Source: Enhydrobacter sp. (GTDB lineage: Bacteria; Pseudomonadota; Alphaproteobacteria; Reyranellales; Reyranellaceae). Taken from it: a stretch of 64,000 nt of DNA. The notes beneath the pieces were generated by a model. It saw only the letters and a program-made list of their open reading frames with translations. It was not told the origin of the DNA and did no database searches. The stretch is taken from the NCBI GenBank assembly GCA_026126105.1, contig JAHCJV010000023.1, positions 1 through 64,000 on the forward strand, in the 5' to 3' direction. Made by a program: the position numbers and the translations under genes. Each line of letters starts with the position of its first letter. The stretch's first letter is position 1. Positions 38,366 through 47,030 of this stretch are shown piece after piece.

Positions 38366-39700
38366 ATGACAACCGCAACCGAAGGCATCGAGCTCACCCG
38401 CGTCGGCCCCGGCACGCCGATGGGTGCGCTGATGCGGGAATACTGGATGCCGGCGCTGAAAACGTCGGAGCTGGAACGCGACGGCCCGCCGGTGCGGTTC
38501 ATGCTGCTGGGCGAGAAGCTCATTGCCTTCCGCGACAGCACCGGCCGCGTCGGCGTCATGGATCATCGCTGCCCGCACCGCTGCGCGTCGCTGTTCCTCG
38601 GCCGCAACGAGGAGGGCGGCATCCGCTGCCTCTATCACGGCTGGAAGTTCGACACCTCGGGCCAGTGCATCGACATGCCGAGCGTGCCGCCGCAGCAGGA
38701 TTTCAAGCACAAGGTGAAGGCCAAGGCCTACCGGGCGCTCGAACGCGCCGGCCTCGTCTGGGTTTACATGGGAGCAAGGGCCAAGGCGCCGCCCTTGCCC
38801 GCGCTGCAGATCCTCGACGCGCCCGACGCCGAGATCAACGTCGGCATGATCCAGCGCGATTGCAATTACCTCCAGGCGATCGAAGGCGAGATCGACACCG
38901 CGCATTTCGGCTACCTGCACGGCGGTCACGCCGATCCGGCGCGGCTCGACGAGAGCGAACCATTCTATTTCACGGTCACCAACCGCGCGCCCGAGTTCCA
39001 CGTCGCCGATGCACCGTGGGGCACGCAATATGCCGGCTACCGGTCGGCCGGCGCCGGGCGCACCTACTGGCGCTTTGCCAACTTCCTGTTTCCGTTCTGG
39101 ACGCAGGCGCCGAACGGCGAGTTCGACAGCCACGCGCACGGCCGCGCCTGGGTGCCGCTCGACGACCATCACACGCTGTACGTCTTCATCTGGTGGAAGC
39201 GCGCGCGAGCGGCCAACAGCCTGCCGCAGCCGGCCTACAAGGACGGCACGCCGGTCGGCGGTACCGGCCGCGCCAACAGGCTCCTACCCAACTCGACCGA
39301 TTGGCTGGGCCGCTGGCGCATGGCCGACAGCGAAGCCAACGACTGGGGCATGGACCGCGAGGCGCAGCGCACCAACCGGATCTACAGCGGGATCGACGGC
39401 ATCCACCTCCAGGATCAGGCGATCACCGAGAGCATGGGACCAATCGTCGATCACACCTTCGAGCATCTCGGTCCGTCGGATCAGATGATCACGCGGACGC
39501 GCCGCCGGCTGCTGCTGGCCGCGCGCGCCCTGCGCGACCAAGGCACGCTGCCGCCCGGCGTCGAGGACGGCGGCGTCTATCACGGCGCCCGCAGCGGCTA
39601 CTTCGTCAGCGACGACCAACGCCCGTGGCGCGAGGTCTACGACATGCGCCTCGCTGCGGCGCTGCACCCGGGTCCGTCTCCCGCGCGCGCCGCGGAGTAG
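38366..39700 (+). CDS. Rieske [2Fe-2S] aromatic ring-hydroxylating oxygenase, phthalate dioxygenase-like
   Basis: A 444-aa oxygenase alpha subunit. The Rieske centre has C69/H71 and C88/H91 (CPHRCASLFLGRN, CLYHGWKF). The mononuclear iron site EIDTAHFGYLHG (Asp, His and His spaced D-x2-H-x4-H) follows. The layout matches phthalate 4,5-dioxygenase-type enzymes that take an external reductase. No reductase gene is adjacent. AGGAGG lies five bases before the ATG. Substrate unknown, probably an aromatic acid or ether. Confidence 0.9.
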   Translation: MTTATEGIELTRVGPGTPMGALMREYWMPALKTSELERDGPPVRFMLLGEKLIAFRDSTGRVGVMDHRCPHRCASLFLGRNEEGGIRCLYHGWKFDTSGQCIDMPSVPPQQDFKHKVKAKAYRALERAGLVWVYMGARAKAPPLPALQILDAPDAEINVGMIQRDCNYLQAIEGEIDTAHFGYLHGGHADPARLDESEPFYFTVTNRAPEFHVADAPWGTQYAGYRSAGAGRTYWRFANFLFPFWTQAPNGEFDSHAHGRAWVPLDDHHTLYVFIWWKRARAANSLPQPAYKDGTPVGGTGRANRLLPNSTDWLGRWRMADSEANDWGMDREAQRTNRIYSGIDGIHLQDQAITESMGPIVDHTFEHLGPSDQMITRTRRRLLLAARALRDQGTLPPGVEDGGVYHGARSGYFVSDDQRPWREVYDMRLAAALHPGPSPARAAE

Positions 39701-39707
39701 ATTGCCG

Positions 39708-39725
39708 GAAGCGCGGCTCTCAGCG
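39708..39725. repeat. Half-unit of the GAGCGCGGCTCT palindrome family
   Basis: GAAGCGCGGCTCTCAGCG shares its core with the arms of the palindrome at 18535-18620 and lies between the Rieske oxygenase stop and the convergent monooxygenase stop. Confidence 0.45.
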
Positions 39726-41231
39726 TCAGTTGTAGACGAACGCCTCGTCGTCGAGGTCGATGGCCGGCAGCTCGTTCTTCTCGCGCCAATAGTCCTGCGT
39801 GTGGGACCATTCGCGCTTGTCGCCGCGCTTGGGCAGCAGGTGCATGCCGCGCAGCAGATAGCCGGGATTGAAGTTTTCGGTATCGATCCACGGCAGCAGC
39901 TTCATGTCCGCGTCCTCGGGACGCAGCGCCACGTCCACACGACGGGCCTGCCGGCTCTTCATGTGATTCAGCAGGCGGCAGACGAAGTCGGCGACCAGGT
40001 CGGACCGCAAGGTCCAGCTCGCGCGGAAATAGCCGAACACCCAGGCCATGTTGGGCACGCCGGTGAACATCATGCCGCGATAGGTTACGGTCTCGGCGAA
40101 ATCGAGCGGCTTGCCGTCGATCGCGAAGGCGATGTCGCCCAACGCGTTGAGATGGAAGCCGGTCGCCGTGACGATGATGTCGGCCTCGAGTTCCCGGCCC
40201 GACTTCAGGCGGATGCCCTTCTCCGTGAAGGTTTCGATCTCGTCGGTGACGACCGAGGCCTTGCCCGAGCGGATGCCCTTGAACAGGTCGCCATCCGGCA
40301 CGAAAGCGATGCGCTGGCGCCACGGCCGGTAGCTCGGCGTGAAGTGGGTCGCCATGTCGAAGTCCGGACCGAGATGAGCGCGCACCCCCGCCAGCAGCTC
40401 GTTCTTCACCTTCTCCGGCTCCTCGAACGAACGCCGGGTGAAGACGTCCTGATCGTGCAGGATCTTGCGGCGCACGATCTCATGGATCCAGCTTTCGTCG
40501 ACCTCCAGCCGGCGCAGCGTATCGGCCAGGTCGTCGGCGTTGCGCGCCGCGCGGAAGAAGGTCGGCGACCGCTGCAGCATCGTCACGTGCTCGACGTCCT
40601 CGGCGATCGCCGGAATGACGGTTGCCGCCGTGGCGCCAGAGCCGATCACGACGACCTTCTTGCCCTTGTAATCGAGATCCTTCGGCCAGGTCTGTGGGTG
40701 GACGATGCGCCCCTTGAAGTCGGCCATGCCCGGCCATTCCGGCGTATAGCCTTCCGAATGGCGGTAGTAGCCCTGGCACATCCACAGGAAGTTGGCGGTC
40801 ATCCGGAACGCTTCGCCGGTATCAGTCCGCGTGCCCTCGATCGTCCAGCGATTGTCCACGCTCGACCAGCGCGCCGAGGTAATGCTGTGGCGATAGCGGA
40901 TATGGCGCGCGAGGTCGTTCTCCTCGATCACCTCGCCCATGTAGCTCAGGATCTCCTCGGCGGTGGCAATCGGCGCGCCGGTCCACGGCTTGAAGCGGTA
41001 GCCGAAGGTGAAGAGATCGCTGTCCGATCGGATGCCGGGATATTTGTGGGTGAGCCAGGTGCCGCCGAAGCTCTCCTGCGTCTCCAGCACGACGAAGCTG
41101 GTGCCTGGGCACTGCTTCGTGAGGTGGTAGGCGCCGCCCACGCCCGAAATGCCGGCGCCGACGATCAGCACGTCGAAATGCTCGACCCCCTGGGACGTTG
41201 CAGGCTGGGTCAGGGTGACAGTATCGGGCAT
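39726..41231 (-). CDS. Flavin-containing Baeyer-Villiger-type monooxygenase
   Basis: A 501-aa FAD/NADPH protein. The FAD-binding GAGISG is at 25-30, the Baeyer-Villiger fingerprint FKGRIVHPQTW at 172-182 (pattern FxGxxxHxxxW) and the NADPH-binding GSGATA at 197-202. ATGFHLN marks the second FAD-contacting region. It should insert oxygen next to a ketone or oxidise a heteroatom, EthA/cyclohexanone monooxygenase-like. Convergent with the Rieske oxygenase, with the VOC gene 70 bp upstream on the same strand. Confidence 0.9.
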   Translation of the reverse strand: MPDTVTLTQPATSQGVEHFDVLIVGAGISGVGGAYHLTKQCPGTSFVVLETQESFGGTWLTHKYPGIRSDSDLFTFGYRFKPWTGAPIATAEEILSYMGEVIEENDLARHIRYRHSITSARWSSVDNRWTIEGTRTDTGEAFRMTANFLWMCQGYYRHSEGYTPEWPGMADFKGRIVHPQTWPKDLDYKGKKVVVIGSGATAATVIPAIAEDVEHVTMLQRSPTFFRAARNADDLADTLRRLEVDESWIHEIVRRKILHDQDVFTRRSFEEPEKVKNELLAGVRAHLGPDFDMATHFTPSYRPWRQRIAFVPDGDLFKGIRSGKASVVTDEIETFTEKGIRLKSGRELEADIIVTATGFHLNALGDIAFAIDGKPLDFAETVTYRGMMFTGVPNMAWVFGYFRASWTLRSDLVADFVCRLLNHMKSRQARRVDVALRPEDADMKLLPWIDTENFNPGYLLRGMHLLPKRGDKREWSHTQDYWREKNELPAIDLDDEAFVYN

Positions 41232-41300
41232 CGGCTCTTCTCTCGTCGGAAAGCGGTCACGGCAGTGTCGAGGCCGCCGTCGTCGCGGCCTTGATCCAGA

Positions 41301-41741
41301 TCAAGCCGCGCGGTTCGCGGCCCGGCAGCGACATTTGTCGAACTGGTGCAGTTCGACCATGTTGCCGCAGGGATCGTTCATGAAGACCTGCGTCGAGTCG
41401 GGGCTCGTTAGCCCCTCGATCACCCAGTACTTTACGCCCATCCGCTCGAGTTCCTTGCGGGTCGCCACGATGTCCCTCACCGCGAAGGCGACATGCGGGC
41501 GGGTCGGGTCCTCGCCCGGTCCCTTGGCGACCGGCGAGGGCTGCTCGCCGCCGATCAGGTGAATCTGTCCGACCTCGCCGACATTGATCCACGCGCCCGG
41601 AATGCCGGGGATGGTCGGGCGCTTCTGGTCGCGCTCGAGCCCGAGCACGTCCTTGTAGAACATCTCCATGTCGGACAGCTTCTGTGCGGCATTGTCGATG
41701 CGCACGCCGGTATGATGAATCTCCAGGATTTCGATCGCCAT
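41301..41741 (-). CDS. VOC (glyoxalase/bleomycin resistance/dioxygenase) family protein
   Basis: A 146-aa protein starting MAIEILEIHHTGVRI. It has two beta-alpha-beta-beta-beta modules with metal ligands likely at H9/H10 (IHHTG), H82-region (RPHVAFAV) and the C-terminal Glu of GNMVELHQ. The SPDSTQVFMNDPCGN loop is typical of lactoylglutathione lyase-like members. Substrate unknown. The long open frame further upstream is antisense to the racemase-family gene and is not coding. Confidence 0.87.
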   Translation of the reverse strand: MAIEILEIHHTGVRIDNAAQKLSDMEMFYKDVLGLERDQKRPTIPGIPGAWINVGEVGQIHLIGGEQPSPVAKGPGEDPTRPHVAFAVRDIVATRKELERMGVKYWVIEGLTSPDSTQVFMNDPCGNMVELHQFDKCRCRAANRAA

Positions 41742-41798
41742 GGCAGCTTCCTCGCAGATGTCTTGATGTTGAAGCAATCCTAGCCGCATGCTGCGGTC

Positions 41799-42539
41799 AT
41801 GGCGAGACGACAGCTGAACGGCGACGGACGACGGGCACGATTGGGCATCGTCGTGCCGAGCGTCAATACGGTGATGGAACCCTGGGCACAGAAGATCGTG
41901 CCTGACGGTGTGAGCATTTTCGCATCGCGCATGTTCATCCCGCCCGCCACCACGCCTGACGCCTTCATCGAGATGGATCGCAACGAGGGCAAGGCGGCGA
42001 TCCGCCAGCTCTCGAGCGTGTTTCCCGATGCCCTCGCCTATGGCTGTACGGCCTCGTCGATCGTGCAGGGTCTGGCCTACGATGCCGACCTGCGCACCGA
42101 GATCGAGGAGACTTACAGCGTGCCGTCGACCACGGCCGCGCACGCCATCCTGACGGCCACGAAGACACTCGGCATTGCGACCGTCAGCATCGTTTCGCCC
42201 TACACCAAGGAGGTCGACGAGGCCGAGCACCGCTACTTCGCCGGCGCCGGCCTGACGGTCGTGGGCGGCGCATACCTCGGCATCTCCGACGGCTTCGCTC
42301 TCGCCGAGCCGGAGCCCGAGGCGCTGTTTGACCTGGGAATGCGCGGCTTCGACCCGCATGCGGACGGACTGATCATGACCTGCCTCAACACGCGCTCTCA
42401 CACTGTGATTGACCGCCTCGAACAGGCACTCGGCAAGCCGGTGGTCACCTCGACGCAGGCAACGTTGTGGCATGCCTTGCGGCTGGCGGGCATCGACGAT
42501 CCGATTCCCGGCTACGGCAAACTCCTCGAACGGCATTGA
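41799..42539 (+). CDS. Asp/Glu racemase superfamily protein (maleate isomerase / arylmalonate decarboxylase-like)
   Basis: A 246-aa protein with two catalytic-type cysteines, C83 (YGCTASS) and C195 (MTCLNTRS). The GIVVPSVNTVMEPWA N-terminus is characteristic of maleate cis-trans isomerases and arylmalonate decarboxylases. Maleate isomerase would yield fumarate in pyridine or aromatic catabolism. Assignment between the subfamilies is not possible by eye. It is divergent from the VOC gene (57 bp) and followed by a small membrane protein. Confidence 0.85.
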   Translation: MARRQLNGDGRRARLGIVVPSVNTVMEPWAQKIVPDGVSIFASRMFIPPATTPDAFIEMDRNEGKAAIRQLSSVFPDALAYGCTASSIVQGLAYDADLRTEIEETYSVPSTTAAHAILTATKTLGIATVSIVSPYTKEVDEAEHRYFAGAGLTVVGGAYLGISDGFALAEPEPEALFDLGMRGFDPHADGLIMTCLNTRSHTVIDRLEQALGKPVVTSTQATLWHALRLAGIDDPIPGYGKLLERH

Positions 42540-42555
42540 GAGCTGACAGACCGTC

Positions 42556-42987
42556 GTGGACGACCTGATCGCCTATGGCGGGCTCTTCCTGTTTGCCCTG
42601 GGTGCCGCGACCATCCTGCCTGTGCCTTCCGAGACAATGCTGGTCAGCCTGCTGCTCGCTGACTATTCACCATGGCTGCTTCTGGCTGCGGGGAGCGCGG
42701 GGAACGTTCTCGGCTCGACGATCAACTGGCTGCTGGGCCGCGCCATCGACCGATACGGCAGCAGTCACCGATGGTTCAGAGAAGACAAGCTGGACCGGGC
42801 GCGGGGCTGGTACCATCGCTACGGGCGATGGTCACTCCTGCTGAGCTGGGCGCCGGTGATCGGCGATCCGCTCACCATCGTAGCTGGCGTGATGCGCGAA
42901 CGGTTGGCTGTCTTCCTGCTGTTCGTCACCATCGCCAAGGTCGCCCGCTATACCGTCGTGATCGCCGTGACGCGTTGGGTTTCTTGA
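42556..42987 (+). CDS. YqaA-type DedA-like membrane protein
   Basis: A 143-aa membrane protein (GTG start at 42556) with an N-terminal LFALGAATILPVPSETMLVS segment, SAGNVLGSTINWLLGR and SWAPVIGDPLTIVAGVMR, the YqaA/DedA (VTT) signature with an acidic residue and prolines in the re-entrant helices. The DedA superfamily moves lipids or supports proton-motive force. It starts 16 bp after the racemase-family gene. Confidence 0.85.
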   Translation: MDDLIAYGGLFLFALGAATILPVPSETMLVSLLLADYSPWLLLAAGSAGNVLGSTINWLLGRAIDRYGSSHRWFREDKLDRARGWYHRYGRWSLLLSWAPVIGDPLTIVAGVMRERLAVFLLFVTIAKVARYTVVIAVTRWVS

Positions 42988-43017
42988 AGGAGGACCCCCT
43001 CTTGGGGCCGGAAGCGT

Positions 43018-44490
43018 CTACGGAAAGCTCACGTCGCCGTAAGGATAAAATTTCTTCACGTCGACGTTCTCGTAGGGCAGCGCGTCGAGCCGGACGGTGC
43101 CGAGGAAGGGCTCGATCGGCTCGACCAGCAGGATGGTCCTGGCGAAGCCCGAATCGTCGAAGCCGCGCCGGAAGTGCACGCGCGACTTGATGGCAAAGAC
43201 CTTGAACTGGTCGATCGGAAAATCGAGCTCCGCCGGGTCCATGATCTGAGTCAGGTACTCGCTCAACAGGACGACATTGCCCTGCCCAAATGCGACGCCG
43301 ACCCAGAGCCTGCCCCACGCCTCGACCACATCCGCGATCGTGCCCTTTACACGGACCGGCGCACCGGCCGATTCGTCGGCGCGGCCGCCCACCTCCATAT
43401 CGAACGGATCGCCCGCCTTCAGACCCTGGGCCTTCACTGCCTCGATGGCGGCGCGGTCCGCGATCGTCGCGATGAGGGTGTCGGACAGGTCCTGCTCGAT
43501 CACCTGCTGCAGGATCCAAGTCGCCGAACCCGAACGGTCGCTGTGATCGGCAAGCACGACGGGCCAGGCGCCACGTGCGACCGCCTCCTTGGCGAGCGTC
43601 ACGCCTTCCGGAACCGGATAGACCTTGGCCGTGTCGAGCAGCGCCTGACGGCGGCGCCACGCCCACTGGGCGATGTCGTCGGCGGCCTTGCGCGCCAACT
43701 CGGGCTTGCCGTTGCTCATCGCCTGGACAGTCAGGCCGACATCCGGGACGTCGGCGAAGGGAAAGCCGAAGAAGACGTTGATGTAGAGGTCCGGCTCGCG
43801 CGCCTCCCAGGTAAGCGCGCGTTGCACCAGGTCCATCCAGGGCGACGCCCCGGTCCATTGCAGCACCGTGGCGGTGAGGATCGGCACCTTTACCGTGACG
43901 GTCGTGGGCGCGTAGTCGCCGCGGATCGCGCGGATCAGCATGCGCGCCGCGCGCTCGCCCTGCAGGTAGGCGTCGTAGTGCGGGAAGTACTTGACGCAGA
44001 AGGCCATGTCGGCAGCCGCCAGGAACGCCTCGTCCTCGTTGCCGTGCGGATCGAAGGTGCCGACGATGAATGCCCCGGCGCCGACGACCTCGCGGACCCG
44101 GCGCGCGATGTCCGCCTCGGGTCGAGGCACGCCCCGCACGCCCATCGCGCCGTGCAGGGCGAGATAGACGCCGTCCCATTTCCCCCCGGCTTTCAGCTCG
44201 GCCACCATGCGGCCGAGGAAGGTCTCGTAGGCCTCGGTCGTGATCCAGCCCGAGCCGGTGCCGGTCCTGGGCCAGAGCGGCGACTCGATGCCGACCAGCT
44301 CGACGCCCTCGTGCTCGCGCGCGACCTTCACGAAGCCGCCCATGTAGGAGCGCGGCTCCCACGCGAGAAGCGCTTCCCCGCGGGCCGGCGAGCCCTGGTA
44401 GATGAAGTCATCGTACGTGGTGTCGTTCGGCAGGAACGTCACTGTCTCGTGGGCGAAGTTCAGGACAGCGATGCGGATCGGCGGGGTCAT
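43018..44490 (-). CDS. M81-family metallopeptidase (MlrC-like)
   Basis: A 490-aa protein of the microcystin-LR degradation protein MlrC family. The N-terminal domain has LNFAHETVTFLP, YLALHGAMG and VGTFDPHGN with probable zinc ligands (Asp/His). The C-terminal domain includes VLADHSDRSGSATWILQQ. MlrC in Sphingomonas cleaves linear peptides, but relatives are widespread and their natural substrates are mostly unknown. A truncated copy of its first 38 codons lies about 0.9 kb away behind the DUF817 gene. Confidence 0.9.
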   Translation of the reverse strand: MTPPIRIAVLNFAHETVTFLPNDTTYDDFIYQGSPARGEALLAWEPRSYMGGFVKVAREHEGVELVGIESPLWPRTGTGSGWITTEAYETFLGRMVAELKAGGKWDGVYLALHGAMGVRGVPRPEADIARRVREVVGAGAFIVGTFDPHGNEDEAFLAAADMAFCVKYFPHYDAYLQGERAARMLIRAIRGDYAPTTVTVKVPILTATVLQWTGASPWMDLVQRALTWEAREPDLYINVFFGFPFADVPDVGLTVQAMSNGKPELARKAADDIAQWAWRRRQALLDTAKVYPVPEGVTLAKEAVARGAWPVVLADHSDRSGSATWILQQVIEQDLSDTLIATIADRAAIEAVKAQGLKAGDPFDMEVGGRADESAGAPVRVKGTIADVVEAWGRLWVGVAFGQGNVVLLSEYLTQIMDPAELDFPIDQFKVFAIKSRVHFRRGFDDSGFARTILLVEPIEPFLGTVRLDALPYENVDVKKFYPYGDVSFP

Positions 44491-44513
44491 CGGGACACGT
44501 TACCCGATTCCCC

Positions 44514-45344
44514 TCATTCGGGAATGTGAATCGCCGCCTTTATGTGCTTGAGCCCCGCCACGATGGTGAAGCTCATGATAACCAGCAGCGACCAGGAACT
44601 CCACTTGCCGAGATGGACCGTCGCCCAGGCGCCCATCTGATGCGGGTAGCTCCAGATGCCGTAGAAGGTCGCGATGTTCTCTGCCAGCCAGACGAAAAAG
44701 CCGATGAGCACGAAGGCGAGCAGCAGCGGCATGCTGCGGTCCCGGTCCAAGGGACGGAAGATCACGACCGTGCGGGCGTAGAGGCCGAGAATGCAGGCGG
44801 CCAGATACAAGCGATAGTCGCCTATATAGTGATGAGTGAAAAAGTTGGCGTAGATTGCCAGCGCCATCAGGTTGGCCATCCAGTAGGGTGGATGGTGGCG
44901 GATGCGAAGTTCGAACAGCCGCCACGCCTGAATGATGTAACTGCCGACCGCGGCGTACATGAATCCGGAGAACAGCGGCACGCCGAACAGCTTGCTGTAG
45001 GCAAAGTCAGGATAGCTCCACGAGCGGATACCCGCCGACGTCTTGAAGACTTCGAGCGCAAAGCCCGCGACATGGAACAACGCGATGGTCTTGGCCTCGT
45101 CCCGGGTCTCGACCTTTGCCCACAGCATGCCAGCCTGTACCGCCAGCGCGAACAGCAGCAGGGCATCGTAGCGCGGCAGGCCCAGCACGCCGGTCCGCGG
45201 CATCAGGAAGACGGCACCGAAAAACAATCCTGCAAACAGGCAGGCGCGGGCTTCCTTCAGCCCGAACCACAGGAACTCGACAAGCAAGCGATGAGGGCCG
45301 GACACCGCGGGAAGGGTTGCCGGTGAGCCGGCGCGCTCGCTCAC
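44514..45344 (-). CDS. DUF817-family membrane protein
   Basis: A 276-aa integral membrane protein with about eight hydrophobic segments and conserved motifs GIRSWSYPDFAYSKLFGVPL, PLFSGFMYAAVGSYI and GIWSYPHQMGAW. These match the uncharacterised DUF817 family. The start is a GTG at 45344. It sits between the M81 peptidase gene (23 bp downstream) and the M81 remnant (3 bp upstream), which suggests it was inserted between, or duplicated along with, M81 copies. Confidence 0.85.
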   Translation of the reverse strand: MSERAGSPATLPAVSGPHRLLVEFLWFGLKEARACLFAGLFFGAVFLMPRTGVLGLPRYDALLLFALAVQAGMLWAKVETRDEAKTIALFHVAGFALEVFKTSAGIRSWSYPDFAYSKLFGVPLFSGFMYAAVGSYIIQAWRLFELRIRHHPPYWMANLMALAIYANFFTHHYIGDYRLYLAACILGLYARTVVIFRPLDRDRSMPLLLAFVLIGFFVWLAENIATFYGIWSYPHQMGAWATVHLGKWSSWSLLVIMSFTIVAGLKHIKAAIHIPE

Positions 45345-45347
45345 CCG

Positions 45348-45464
45348 CTAAGCTCGCCGGTCCTCCGCATCTGGGTAAAAGGGCACCATTGCAGCGTTGG
45401 GCACGAACGTGACCGTCGCGTGGGCGAGATTCCGGACGGCGATGCAGATCGGCTGGCGGGTCAT
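45348..45464 (-). pseudogene. Truncated M81 (MlrC-like) metallopeptidase remnant
   Basis: 38 codons from an ATG at 45464 read MTRQPICIAVRNLAHATVTF, then VPNAAMVPFYPDAEDRRA and a TAG. They align with the first 27 or so residues of the M81 gene at 44490 (MTPPIRIAVLNFAHETVTFL), and the DNA also aligns with only one 3-base indel. After VPNAAMV the similarity ends. This is best read as the 5' stub of a second M81 gene lost by deletion. Confidence 0.7.
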
Positions 45465-45495
45465 GCCGCGCAGTTTGAGGCATAATGGCCGGTGA

Positions 45496-46395
45496 ATGAA
45501 GTCGCCCGCCACCAGCCCTGTCGTCATCGAGCTCAATGCCGTCCTGGTCGCGTTGACCGCCAACCAGCCGCTGGTCCTGACCCTCGAGGACGGCACGGTG
45601 CTGCCCTCCGGCCCATTCGAATCGGAGCATCCTACGCTGCAGGCCGGCGTGCGCGCCTGGGTCGAGCGACAGACCCAGCATCCTCTGGGCTATGTCGAGC
45701 AGCTCTATACATTCGCCGATCGGAACCGCGTCGGCGCCGGCGCGCGCGTGGTGTCGATCAGCTATCTCGGGCTAACCCGTGAACGGCTGTCGGCGGGTGC
45801 CCGCGACCCGGAATGGCGCAACTGGTATCGCTACTTCCCGTGGGAGGACTGGCGGACCGGCGCCCCTCCCGTGCTGCGTCAATCGATCGTGCCCCGCCTC
45901 GGAAGATGGGCCGACACCCGCGAACGGCAGGAACGGGTCGAGGCGAATTTCGGCGACGGCAAAGAGCGCTGGAACGAAGAACTCGTGCTGCAGCGCTACG
46001 AGCTGCTGCACGAAGCGGGCCTGATCGCCGAAGCCGGCAAGACGGCAGCGGATCCGATGACCGGCATGCCGATGCGTCATGACCATCGGCGCATTCTCGC
46101 CACCGGCATCGCGCGCCTCCGCGCCAAGATCAAATACCGGCCGGTCGTGTTCGAGCTGATGCCGCCGCAATTCACGCTGCTGCAGCTCCAGCGTGCCGTC
46201 GAGGCGCTCGCCGGACAGAACCTGCACAAACAGAATTTCCGCCGCCTGATCGACCAGCAGGGTCTGGTCGAGGAGACCGGCGCGATCTCCTCGGAAACCG
46301 GGGGCCGGCCCGCGAAGCTCTTCCGCTTCCGCCAATCCGTGCTGCTCGAGCGCGCCGTCGGTGGAAGCAAGCTGCCTCTGTCGCGGCCGACCTGA
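45496..46395 (+). CDS. nadQ: NAD biosynthesis regulator (NadQ/NrtR-like: Nudix-related domain + winged helix)
   Basis: A 299-aa protein. The N-terminal half has a Nudix-like layout (IELNAVLVALTANQPLVLTL, LGYVEQLYTFADRNR, VSISYLGLTRERL, NWYRYFPWEDWR) without an intact Nudix box, so it probably senses rather than hydrolyses. The C-terminal part (RPVVFELMPPQFTLLQLQRA, NLHKQNFRRLIDQQGLVEET) is a winged helix like that of NrtR. This matches the alphaproteobacterial NAD regulator NadQ, known to repress nadABC. The nadA-nadC genes start 2.9 kb away with palindromes over their promoter. ATG follows a divergent spacer with the M81 remnant. Confidence 0.75.
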   Translation: MKSPATSPVVIELNAVLVALTANQPLVLTLEDGTVLPSGPFESEHPTLQAGVRAWVERQTQHPLGYVEQLYTFADRNRVGAGARVVSISYLGLTRERLSAGARDPEWRNWYRYFPWEDWRTGAPPVLRQSIVPRLGRWADTRERQERVEANFGDGKERWNEELVLQRYELLHEAGLIAEAGKTAADPMTGMPMRHDHRRILATGIARLRAKIKYRPVVFELMPPQFTLLQLQRAVEALAGQNLHKQNFRRLIDQQGLVEETGAISSETGGRPAKLFRFRQSVLLERAVGGSKLPLSRPT

Positions 46396-46571
46396 CGCAC
46401 ACCAGGCGGCTTTGCGATGTGAGGCCGGGAGCAGTACGGCGCCCCAAATCGCCCGGACTGTGCCTTCGTATCGACAGAAAAAATGGCTAGAATTGGCGAG
46501 CCGGCCGAACGAATGTCTGCCAGTATGGCAACCGGCAAGAACCGTTTCTGTCCTTCCGTTGGGGAATGTCG

Positions 46572-46961
46572 ATGCTGAAAAAGCTAGCTGTAGCGACCCT
46601 GGCCGCCGCCCTTCTTGCCGGACCGGCGCTGGCCGCGCCCGCGATCTACACGTGGACGGGTTATGGCCTGAATGTGCCCGGAAGCGGCAAGTGCCCGACC
46701 TACAAGATGACCATCGAAGTCACTGTCGACGGAACGGATGTGAAGGGACGCTTCCTGCAGGAAGGTCGCACGGAGCGCAACTTCAAGGCAACGCTGGGCG
46801 CCGACATGAAGTTCAAGACAACGGCCATTGTCGGTGGCGGCAACAAGATGGATGTCGTCGGCTCCGTGAAGCCGGGCGCCTCGACGATCATGCTCGACGG
46901 CTACTGCCTTTTCGAGGGAAAGCTCACCCCGAGCAGTGTGCCCGTATTCCCCACAAACTAA
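46572..46961 (+). CDS. Small exported protein of unknown function
   Basis: A 129-aa protein with a clear signal peptide (LKKLAVATLAAALLAGPALAA) and a short beta-rich mature domain with two cysteines (GSGKCPTYKM near residue 40 and DGYCLFEG near 113), which could form a disulfide. GGGGA lies six bases before the ATG at 46572; an ATG two codons upstream (46566) is the alternative. Function unknown. A strong hairpin follows its stop. Confidence 0.72.
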   Translation: MLKKLAVATLAAALLAGPALAAPAIYTWTGYGLNVPGSGKCPTYKMTIEVTVDGTDVKGRFLQEGRTERNFKATLGADMKFKTTAIVGGGNKMDVVGSVKPGASTIMLDGYCLFEGKLTPSSVPVFPTN

Positions 46962-46980
46962 GACCCATATTCCATTCCGA

Positions 46981-47029
46981 GTGGCCACCGGGCAATGCGC
47001 ACCAGCGAGGTGCGCATCGCGGTGGTCAC
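46981..47029. terminator. Nested hairpin between convergent genes (bidirectional terminator)
   Basis: The inner stem ATGCGCACC/GGTGCGCAT (46995-47003 with 47009-47017, loop AGCGA) is perfect over 9 bp. The outer arms GTGGCCACC and GGTGGTCAC (46981-46989, 47021-47029) pair at 8 of 9. It lies between the stop of the small exported protein (+) and that of the ABC binding protein (-). Confidence 0.65.
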
Positions 47030-47030
47030 C

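Noticed and set aside
44340..44365. GAGCGCGGCTCCC resembling the palindrome family core
   Set aside because: It lies inside the M81 coding sequence in conserved codons and lacks the second half of the unit; probably chance.
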